Source: Gammaproteobacteria bacterium (lineage in GTDB: Bacteria > Pseudomonadota > Gammaproteobacteria > Competibacterales > Competibacteraceae). Taken from it: DNA of 10,067 nt. The stretch lies in assembly GCA_024234995.1 (NCBI GenBank), contig JACKNF010000038.1:1-10067 (forward strand), in the 5' to 3' direction. How positions within the stretch are numbered: position 1 is the first letter of the stretch; each line of letters starts with the position of its first letter. The notes under the pieces are model-generated. The model was not told where the DNA came from. It saw only the letters and a list, made by a program, of their open reading frames with translations, and did not search any database. Positions 5,650-10,067 of the stretch are shown here, one piece after another. The translations under genes and the position numbers were made by a program.

Positions 5650-5834
5650 AGCGCTCGCAGACCGCCCGGAGTCTGCGTCGTTGTCGGTGACGGTGAATCA
5701 CCGAACGCGCTGGCCGACCGCAACCGTCGGCCCTGTTTCACCGGGTTTCAGGTTAACCCGCGGATCTCGCCGGTTCGACCGGCGAGGAAGAGTCGCTATT
5801 TGTGTTCCAGCGACTTGCAGGCCCGCTCACCTGC
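5650..5834 (+). other. Run of seven stem-loops; candidate structured RNA or folded-DNA site
   Basis: Consecutive perfect stems: CGCAGAC/GTCTGCG (5656-5677), TCGGTGA/TCACCGA (5684-5704), GGCCGAC/GTCGGCC (5712-5732), CGGGTT/AACCCG (5742-5760), CTCGCCGGT/ACCGGCGAG (5766-5786), AGTCGCT/AGCGACT (5791-5815) and GCAGG/CCTGC (5817-5834). AGCGC (5650-5654) and GCGCT (5707-5711) close the first two into a three-way junction. Three of the loops are 7 nt and a fourth 8 nt. An open frame crosses the region (about 102 codons), but such dense perfect pairing is not expected of coding DNA. I recognise no known RNA family. It is non-coding DNA upstream of the recombinase unit, so it may be its target or a regulatory or catalytic RNA. 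Confidence 0.6.
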
Positions 5835-5993
5835 CTAAAGATCGAGAGCAAAACGGCGAGACCAGTCCGAGCCGCACCCTTGGGGTGAAACCGGGGCGAA
5901 AAGGCACCCGCCGCTGAGCCTTTAGGGAAAAGGCCAGTTTGTTCTTACAACAACTCTCCCAGGGATTGATGTTGTCAAAATAGGCTTTGGCCC
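5835..5993 (+). other. Leader between the stem-loop run and the HTH gene
   Basis: Continues the structured stretch with a CACCC/GGGTG hairpin (5875-5887) and GCCTTT/AAAGGC (5918-5934). The latter is followed by a weakly T-rich GTTTGTTCTT, so it could end a small RNA transcribed from about 5600. No gene is seen. Confidence 0.4.
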
Positions 5994-6218
5994 ATGACCG
6001 ACTTCGACGTTGACGCCGAAACCCGGCGACTCCAGGAGCAAACGAAACAGATCCGCAAAGCGGTTTACCGACCCTCCCAACTGGATCGCTATAAAGGCGA
6101 ACTCCTGCAACTGCACCGCAACGGCGTCACCCCCGCTCAACTGCAACGCTGGCTACGGGGACACCGGATCAAGGTCGCTTGGTCGACGGTCAGCCGCTGG
6201 CTGAAAAAGCATGGCTAA
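5994..6218 (+). CDS. Small helix-turn-helix protein upstream of a recombinase
   Basis: 74 residues. The first half is helical and charged; the second half (about 36-74) reads as an HTH: LLQLHRNGVTPAQLQRWL, a turn, then a recognition helix with TVSRWLKKH. A protein this small is likely to act as a DNA-binding accessory or repressor rather than an enzyme. Its TAA at 6216-6218 lies inside the next gene, which starts at 6211, so the pair is translationally coupled and the HTH protein probably works with or controls the recombinase, for example as a directionality factor. The ribosome-binding site is weak. The GC-rich composition matches the recombinase gene. Confidence 0.72.
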   Translation: MTDFDVDAETRRLQEQTKQIRKAVYRPSQLDRYKGELLQLHRNGVTPAQLQRWLRGHRIKVAWSTVSRWLKKHG

Positions 6219-7092
6219 ATTTGCCGCTCCGGCCCGGCAAGCCGCCCAGGTCATGCAACGCCTGCAAGGCCGGGTCTTTCCCTCGGTTGGCACGGTGCGT
6301 AACTACGAACAAGCCCTGACCCGTGTCGCTGAATACGCCCGCGACCAACGCCTCGGCGGCCTACGTGCCCTGACCCCTGCTCAAGCCGTCCAGTACCTCG
6401 AACAACGCGGCCAAACGGTCAAGCAAAAAACCCTGGACATGGAACGGCAAGCGATCCAAGCCATGATGCATCACATCACCGGCCAACTCGCCCCCGGCGA
6501 ACGGCTCCCGGTGATCAAAGCCGCCCCGGCCCCACCGCTCACCGGGCGCACCTACACCCCGATTCAAGTCCAACTCATCGCCCAAACCCAAACCCCCCGC
6601 CACGCCCTGGCCACTCACATCGCCTATCACGCCGGTCTGCGCGCCCACGAACTGCTCACCCTGCAACCCCTCGCCGAACGCCCGCCCGACCTCCGTCCCG
6701 CCCTCTCCAGCAAATGGACCGGCCGCGAAGGGGTTCCCTACACCGTCATCGGCAAAGGCGGCCTGATCCGCGAAGTCCGGCTCCCGCCGCATCTTGCCCA
6801 AGCCCTTGAACAGCGCCGCCTCCCCGAACCCCAGCGTCTCACCGACCGAGGTATTCACTACCAACAACACTACGACCTGGCGGGTGGGCAACGCTGGTCT
6901 AACGCCTTCAGCGCCGCCTCCCAGCGTGCGCTGGGCTGGTCTCGGGGCGGGCATGGTCTGCGCCATCGCTACGCCCAGGAACGCCTGGACGAGCTACAAC
7001 GCACGGGATTGAGCCAAGAACAGGCCCTGGAGACCGTTTCCCAGGAAATGGGCCACTTCCGAGCTGACATCACCCTGGTTTACCTGCGCTGA
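6211..7092 (+). CDS. Tyrosine recombinase (phage-integrase family)
   Basis: 293 residues. An N-terminal helical core-binding domain (about 10-100, with TVRNYEQALTRVAEYA) is followed by a catalytic domain carrying the expected residues: R144 in AGLRAHEL, K182 in GKGG, H248 and R251 in HGLR, H282 in MGHFR and nucleophile Y291 in LVYLR, two residues from the end. The set is complete, so the enzyme should be active in DNA strand exchange. It lacks the extra helix region between the patches that marks integron integrases, so I do not expect it to act on the attC sites. It starts inside the HTH gene (8-nt overlap). Its likely target sites are the inverted-repeat-rich stretches at 5519-5834 or near 7120-7159. 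Confidence 0.9.
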   Translation: MAKFAAPARQAAQVMQRLQGRVFPSVGTVRNYEQALTRVAEYARDQRLGGLRALTPAQAVQYLEQRGQTVKQKTLDMERQAIQAMMHHITGQLAPGERLPVIKAAPAPPLTGRTYTPIQVQLIAQTQTPRHALATHIAYHAGLRAHELLTLQPLAERPPDLRPALSSKWTGREGVPYTVIGKGGLIREVRLPPHLAQALEQRRLPEPQRLTDRGIHYQQHYDLAGGQRWSNAFSAASQRALGWSRGGHGLRHRYAQERLDELQRTGLSQEQALETVSQEMGHFRADITLVYLR

Positions 7093-7119
7093 AAGACCGT
7101 GCAATCTCCTGCAAATGAG

Positions 7120-7159
7120 CCCGCCCGGCCGGTGAGGGGATCTGGATCACCCGGTCGGG
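7120..7159 (+). repeat. Imperfect hairpin downstream of the recombinase gene
   Basis: CCCG...GGTGA (7120-7135) pairs with TCACC...CGGG (7147-7159), with three extra bases on the left arm. No T-run follows, so termination is doubtful. The position 27 bp beyond the recombinase stop also suits one half of an attachment site. Confidence 0.4.
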
Positions 7160-7191
7160 TCTCGTGCGAATGGCAGGCCAGCGCTACTGGT

Positions 7192-7763
7192 AGGGGTAGA
7201 CCCAACAGTCATGTCACTAGCCGCCATTTCGATCAGAGCAACGCCAGTTGGGTGTTCATATCGAGGTTGAACCGACCCTCCCGAGCAGAAAGTGGGGTTC
7301 ATTCCAACAAAGGTACGTGAGGCGACATAGGAATCAGACGTGGTCCCTGATGCGCAGGATGTTCTAAAAGGATCGTTTTCGGACAGGAGGCAAACACTTG
7401 TTCAAAATTTAGTTTGAACGACTACAGGACATGCCGGTAATTCCGTACACCCATTTCTTTACAAGAAACAGCCCTATGTCGCCTCACGTACCTTTGTTGG
7501 AATGAACCCAAAGTGTCAGGAAGACCTCTATGATCTTGTGCAGTATGTGTCAAGAAATAAGAGAAGTTACTTTATCCTGACGCTTCCAAGCGGTCATCCT
7601 GACATCCGGTTAGGGTATGCTCTAACCTGACATCAGAAGCAGACCGCATCTGAAAGGCTTTGACGGAAAAGGATTCCAAGTTCTTAACGTATTATTTTTC
7701 GCCAAATTCTGCACGCTGCCCTTCTAAATGGCGGCTGGTGACACGACTGTTGGGTCTACCCCT
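7192..7763. mobile_element. Relic element with 38-bp terminal inverted repeats
   Basis: The ends 7192-7229 and 7726-7763 are inverted repeats matching at 36 of 38 positions, beginning AGGGGTAGACCCAACAGTC. GGT lies directly outside both ends, a possible 3-bp target duplication, which is weak. After removing the nested 215-bp element and one AAAGTG, about 350 bp remain. A plus-strand frame reads through the repaired junction (RPSRAES-VRKTS) but soon stops, and no intact transposase is seen. The right repeat overlaps the 3' end of the RelE-like toxin gene and supplies its stop codon. Confidence 0.72.
7295..7509. mobile_element. 215-bp MITE-like element nested in the relic
   Basis: A 37-bp perfect inverted repeat (7295-7331 and 7473-7509, ends GGGTTCATTCC) is flanked on both sides by AAAGTG (7289-7294 and 7510-7515), a clean 6-bp target duplication. 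The 141-bp centre has no gene and contains a GTTCAAA/TTTGAAC stem and a TTTCTT/AAGAAA stem. The perfect repeats and duplication point to a recent insertion, younger than the host element. The transposase must come from elsewhere; the family is not recognised. Confidence 0.85.
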
Positions 7764-8082
7764 GGTAAGCCGAATCGTGATCGGGGTGGAGGGACAGCAA
7801 ACGCAGCCAGCCCCCCTCATCCCGATACCCCACGGCCCGAAACCCCTGGCTCATGCGCAGGCTATACAAGCGCTGGCCATCGGGTCCCGTGCGTGAATGG
7901 ATCAATTCCCACTTCAGCCCGTGATCCTGATACACCTGCGGCCAGCGTAAATCGGCCAATTTCCGCAAAGTGGCTAATACTCCCCACTGCTGCGGCTTCT
8001 CCAGCGCAAAGAGCTGGCGCTGAAACACCGGATTGTTGAGATCCAGCCGCACAGTATCGGCTTCACGGCGGCGAGCGCTCAT
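7756..8082 (-). CDS. RelE/ParE-like toxin of a type II toxin-antitoxin pair
   Basis: 108 residues from the ATG at 8082; longer starts upstream would run into the antitoxin gene. The pattern fits the RelE-like fold: an N-terminal segment with LDLNNPVFQRQLFALEK, central helices with VLATLRKLADLRWPQVY, then strands with KWELIHS, LYSLRMSQGFRAVGYR and LRLLSLHPDHDSAY. Such toxins usually cut mRNA on the ribosome or block gyrase; which applies here cannot be told. The 4-nt ATGA overlap (8079-8082) with the antitoxin gene gives strict coupling. The last codons, QG and the TAG stop, lie in the inverted repeat of the adjoining relic element, so the original C-terminus may have been longer or different. 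Confidence 0.8.
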   Translation of the reverse strand: MSARRREADTVRLDLNNPVFQRQLFALEKPQQWGVLATLRKLADLRWPQVYQDHGLKWELIHSRTGPDGQRLYSLRMSQGFRAVGYRDEGGWLRLLSLHPDHDSAYQG

Positions 8083-8330
8083 CGCAACTGCTGTTCCAAC
8101 GCATCGAGATCGGTAGCGGCCGGCGGATGTGACGCCGCCCACGCAATCGCCTCATCCAGATCCGCCTTGACACTCGGGGTCTGTAACCACCGCTCGTTAT
8201 CGGGAACGAACTCACCCAGCTTCACCAACCACACACCCGGCTCCAACTCATCCATCAGCACATGCCGACCTGCATACGCCTTACCCAAAGCGATTTGGCC
8301 ACTTTGGCCAACAGTTTTGATCACAGCCAT
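8079..8330 (-). CDS. AbrB/MazE-type antitoxin
   Basis: 83 residues. The N-terminal half (VGQSGQIALGKAYAGRHVLMDEL then GVWLVKLGEFVPD) matches a swapped-hairpin AbrB/SpoVT DNA-binding domain, in which a dimer binds the operator. The C-terminal half (SVKADLDEAIAWAASHPP... DALEQQL) is helical and probably wraps the toxin. The GAGGT site about 5 nt before the ATG is good. The stop overlaps the toxin start by 4 nt, in the antitoxin-first order usual for autoregulated pairs. An operator is probably within the 60 bp upstream, where CATG-containing words repeat, but no clear palindrome was found. Confidence 0.8.
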   Translation of the reverse strand: MAVIKTVGQSGQIALGKAYAGRHVLMDELEPGVWLVKLGEFVPDNERWLQTPSVKADLDEAIAWAASHPPAATDLDALEQQLR

Positions 8331-8591
8331 TGATACCTCGACACCTCTTCAAATCGTGCTGCATGATAGCATGAAGGCACCAAAATAGCGACCGATCCGT
8401 CAGCGGCTCCAGAAAGCCCCTACCACGCTTTTCAGTGCTGATCGAGGGTCAGTATCCCCGAACGCCTTAAATCGCCGCTAAAGGCCATTGCTGGCGCTTC
8501 TGTGAGGTTCAAATCGGTCGGGGTTTCCCCCAACAACGTCTCGGTTCAGCCAATGGATCGATCCACTGCATCAACGTCGCAAGCAACCTCC
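8331..8591. other. Divergent intergenic region between two toxin-antitoxin pairs
   Basis: About 260 bp between divergently transcribed antitoxin genes. It must hold the promoters of both pairs. CGACCGAT (8389-8396) and ATCGGTCG (8513-8520) form a distant inverted repeat. No gene is supported on either strand. Confidence 0.5.
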
Positions 8592-8616
8592 ACTTGAGAT
8601 ACAATGCATCTCAAGT
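8592..8616. promoter_or_regulatory. Palindromic operator with -10-like box for the DinJ/YafQ operon
   Basis: ACTTGAGAT (8592-8600) and ATCTCAAGT (8608-8616) are a perfect 9-bp inverted repeat around 7 nt. TACAAT (8600-8605) within it looks like a -10 box, though the matching -35 is weak. The site lies about 24 bp before the antitoxin ATG, where RelB/DinJ-type antitoxins, alone or with toxin, repress their own operon. Confidence 0.75.
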
Positions 8617-8639
8617 AGAGACAACTGAGGAGCCTTGGG

Positions 8640-8903
8640 ATGGCCACCACCACGATGATTCACGTTCGAGTCGATGAAACGGTCAAGGCCCAAGCCACCG
8701 CGACGCTGGCCGCAATGGGGCTTTCTGTATCCGACGCCGTGCGGATGCTGTTGGTCCGTGTTGCCACCGAGCAAGCCTTACCGTTCGACGTGCGCGTCCC
8801 TAACGCAGTCACAACCGCCGCCCTTCAAGAACTCGAAACCGGGCGCGGCCCGCGTTTTACGAGCGTCGATGACCTGCTGGCCGACCTGAATGCGGACGAT
8901 TGA
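8640..8903 (+). CDS. dinJ: RelB/DinJ-family antitoxin
   Basis: 87 residues with GAGGAG 7 nt before the ATG. The N-terminal part (IHVRVDETVKAQATATLAAMG then LSVSDAVRMLLVRVA) is a ribbon-helix-helix domain: the first strand contacts the operator and the two helices dimerise. The C-terminal part (LPFDVRVPNAVT... LQELETGRG) is the toxin-binding tail of DinJ-type proteins. It overlaps the toxin gene by 14 nt. The palindrome at 8592-8616 is the likely self-regulatory site. Confidence 0.88.
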   Translation: MATTTMIHVRVDETVKAQATATLAAMGLSVSDAVRMLLVRVATEQALPFDVRVPNAVTTAALQELETGRGPRFTSVDDLLADLNADD

Positions 8904-9174
8904 GCGATCCTCCGCGTTCAAACGGGACTACAAGCGGATCAAAGCCACGCCGCAGCATCGCCACACCGTGGACGCGCTGTTGCGAGCGGCGGTGGCCTGG
9001 CTGGCCAACGATGAACCCTTGCCGGAGCACCTGCGAGATCACCCGTTGAGCGGGACGTGGTCCAACTATCGGGAATGCCACCTCAAACCGGATTTGCTGT
9101 TGATTTACCGAAAAGCGGACCCGGAGACGCTGCGCCTCGCGCGATTAGGTTCGCACAGTGAGCTATTCGACTAA
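8890..9174 (+). CDS. yafQ: YafQ-type toxin, ribosome-dependent mRNA endonuclease
   Basis: 94 residues, close in length and pattern to Escherichia coli YafQ, which cuts translated mRNA. Its active-site residues are present in equivalent positions: H51 in DHPLSG, H64 and D68 in CHLKPD, H89 in GSHSELF and F93. The tryptophan beside the active-site Asp in E. coli YafQ is Leu69 here. The complete set suggests an active toxin held by the overlapping DinJ-like antitoxin (14-nt overlap). Stabilising the plasmid by post-segregational killing is the usual inference. Confidence 0.9.
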   Translation: MRTIERSSAFKRDYKRIKATPQHRHTVDALLRAAVAWLANDEPLPEHLRDHPLSGTWSNYRECHLKPDLLLIYRKADPETLRLARLGSHSELFD

Positions 9175-9211
9175 CGCCTTGACCGGCAAGCCGGTTGGGA
9201 GTGGGACTGAG

Positions 9212-9601
9212 ATGCTATATCCCGTGTACGTTCACCCTGGCGACGAAGACCACGCCCACGGCGTGACCTTCCCGGATTTCCCTGGCTGTTTCTCCGCAGC
9301 GGACGACTGGGCCGACCTCCCCCGGATGATCCAAGAAGCCGTCGAGGTCTATTTCGACGGCGAAACCGGCGACCTTCCACCCCCCACGCCACTGGAGAAA
9401 CTCGCGAGCGACCCGGCCTATACCGGCGGCACCTGGTTACTCGCCGATCTTGACTTGGAACGGATCAATCCCCGCCGAATCCGGCTGAATGTCTCGTTAC
9501 CCGCCACCCTGGTGGCGCGCATCGACCGTTATGCCGCCGCCCATCATCTCTCCCGAAGTGGCTTTCTCGCCCAAGCCGCCGAACGCCGTTTGCAGGAATA
9601 G
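9212..9601 (+). CDS. hicB: HicB-family antitoxin without a visible HicA
   Basis: 129 residues. The N-terminal domain (about 1-65) has the HicB signature: GVTFPDFPGCFSAADDW then a helix with MIQEAVEVYFDG and the LPPPTPLEKL segment, a partly degraded RNase-H-like fold. Residues 90-127 (RIRLNVSLPATLVARIDRYA... SRSGFLAQAAERRL) are a ribbon-helix-helix DNA-binding domain. I chose the ATG at 9212, since the frame's earlier ATG at 9158 lies in the toxin gene and gives a non-family extension. HicA is normally encoded just beside HicB, but no HicA-like frame (small, with GSH) is found in the window. It follows the YafQ gene by 37 bp and may share its transcript. Confidence 0.85.
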   Translation: MLYPVYVHPGDEDHAHGVTFPDFPGCFSAADDWADLPRMIQEAVEVYFDGETGDLPPPTPLEKLASDPAYTGGTWLLADLDLERINPRRIRLNVSLPATLVARIDRYAAAHHLSRSGFLAQAAERRLQE

Positions 9602-9631
9602 CCCGCTAAAGCCCTCCAAAGGCGCAAAGCG

Positions 9632-10067
9632 ATGAAGCGCGTCCTCACCTGGATTGGCCTCGTTCTGGGTGTTCTCCTGCTGGGTGGCGGACTAATCCAC
9701 ATCGGACTGAGCAACACCCTGCTGATCGCCCGGAGTCCGAGTGGCCTCTGGAGCGAAGTCGAAGTGCTCCACGGCGTGGATCGACTGCTCGCCCTGTGGC
9801 CGTTTGTGCTTGCAGGCGCGCTGATGAGCGCCATCCCGGCCTGGCTGCATATCACGGGCGAGTTTCTGCGCCGGTATGGCGAAGACCAAGAAGATCGAGA
9901 AGACCGGGAAATGGAAGCTATGGCGAGGGGTGCACCGGACCCTCTGTTTGAAAAAGTCCTCCAAGCCGCTCAGGAGCGCGCTAGAGACGCGCAAACCCTC
10001 GCGGCAAGGGTAACCCAAGCCCAACGTGAAAAAAGCGCTCAAATCGCCGCTGAGGCGGTTGAAGCCG
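9632..10067 (+). CDS. Membrane-anchored coiled-coil protein (N-terminal part; completed at 1-158)
   Basis: The frame starts 31 bp after the HicB stop and runs off the window end in the middle of a codon; bases 1-158 complete it to 197 residues. Residues 5-28 (LTWIGLVLGVLLLGGGLIHIG) and about 53-75 (LLALWPFVLAGALMSAIPAWL) are membrane segments, placing both ends in the cytoplasm. Residues 82-98 are very acidic, and from about 100 to the end there is a long Ala/Glu/Arg/Gln coiled coil with a basic tip (RRKWKRQQR). I do not recognise the family. A membrane-tethered scaffold for plasmid positioning, stability or mobilisation is a guess. It is GC-rich like its neighbours and probably transcribed with the HicB gene. 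Confidence 0.78.
   Translation, partial: MKRVLTWIGLVLGVLLLGGGLIHIGLSNTLLIARSPSGLWSEVEVLHGVDRLLALWPFVLAGALMSAIPAWLHITGEFLRRYGEDQEDREDREMEAMARGAPDPLFEKVLQAAQERARDAQTLAARVTQAQREKSAQIAAEAVEA

Noticed and set aside
5650..5834. tRNA or tmRNA
   Set aside because: Several loops are 7 nt, but the stems do not form a cloverleaf with a common acceptor, and there is no T-loop motif or CCA end.
5609..5917. Plus-strand open frame of about 102 codons
   Set aside because: It crosses the run of seven perfect stem-loops, starts with a non-ATG codon, and has a composition (Arg, Pro, Ser, Thr) typical of a GC-rich shadow frame.
6361..6966. Minus-strand 201-codon frame opposite the recombinase
   Set aside because: It is the antisense of a gene with a full set of catalytic residues; Gly/Ala/Glu-rich antisense frames are common in GC-rich genes.
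6211..7092. Integron integrase acting on the attC-like sites
   Set aside because: The catalytic domain is compact and I see no extra helix region of the IntI type between the conserved patches, so it looks like an ordinary phage-type integrase.
8079..8142. Longer toxin start at 8142
   Set aside because: It would add residues read from within the antitoxin gene; the ATG at 8082 gives the standard 4-nt ATGA overlap.

Overview
This window reads as a complete small plasmid of a gammaproteobacterium-like host, opened inside a gene. The coding frame that runs off the right edge (start 9632) continues without a break into the frame entering at base 3 and stops at 158. Together they give one 197-residue membrane/coiled-coil protein, which implies a 10,067-bp circle. 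The host guess (a Chromatiales or Competibacter-like lineage) rests only on the style of the toxin-antitoxin, integrase and TrfA-type genes and on mixed GC content.

Layout. (1) 159-1590 is the replication module: a G-rich hairpin, two perfect DnaA boxes, an AT-rich stretch, four perfect 22-bp iterons, and a TrfA-family initiator on the minus strand whose stop faces the iterons. (2) 1640-4744 is an AT-rich, all-minus-strand block that looks like two integron gene cassettes, bounded and separated by three attC-like folded sites but with no integron integrase in the window. Each cassette carries two overlapping genes. One pair is a 2TM beta-rich protein resembling Cap15-type effectors plus a small helical protein with a hydrophobic tail. 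The other pair is a Cys-rich 2TM protein plus a secreted beta-sandwich protein. The initiator gene follows the last attC. (3) The upstream attC is split by a 415-bp element with 36-bp inverted repeats, a 5-bp target duplication and a decayed integrase fragment. (4) 4839-5246 is a small putative DNA-binding protein gene. (5) 5318-5940 is non-coding and dense in inverted repeats: a 58-nt cruciform, then a run of seven stem-loops. It precedes an overlapping pair encoding a small HTH protein and a tyrosine recombinase. (6) 7192-7763 is a relic element with 38-bp inverted repeats, into which a 215-bp MITE-like element with 37-bp perfect repeats and a 6-bp target duplication has inserted. (7) 7756-8330 is an AbrB-type antitoxin / RelE-like toxin pair on the minus strand. 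(8) 8592 through the edge to 158 is a plus-strand unit: palindromic operator, DinJ/YafQ pair, HicB without a visible HicA, and the membrane/coiled-coil protein.

Taken together: one replicon core, two or three addiction modules, a recombinase unit of unknown target, and captured cassettes that may encode membrane-acting conflict functions. No relaxase gene and no obvious partition ATPase is visible.
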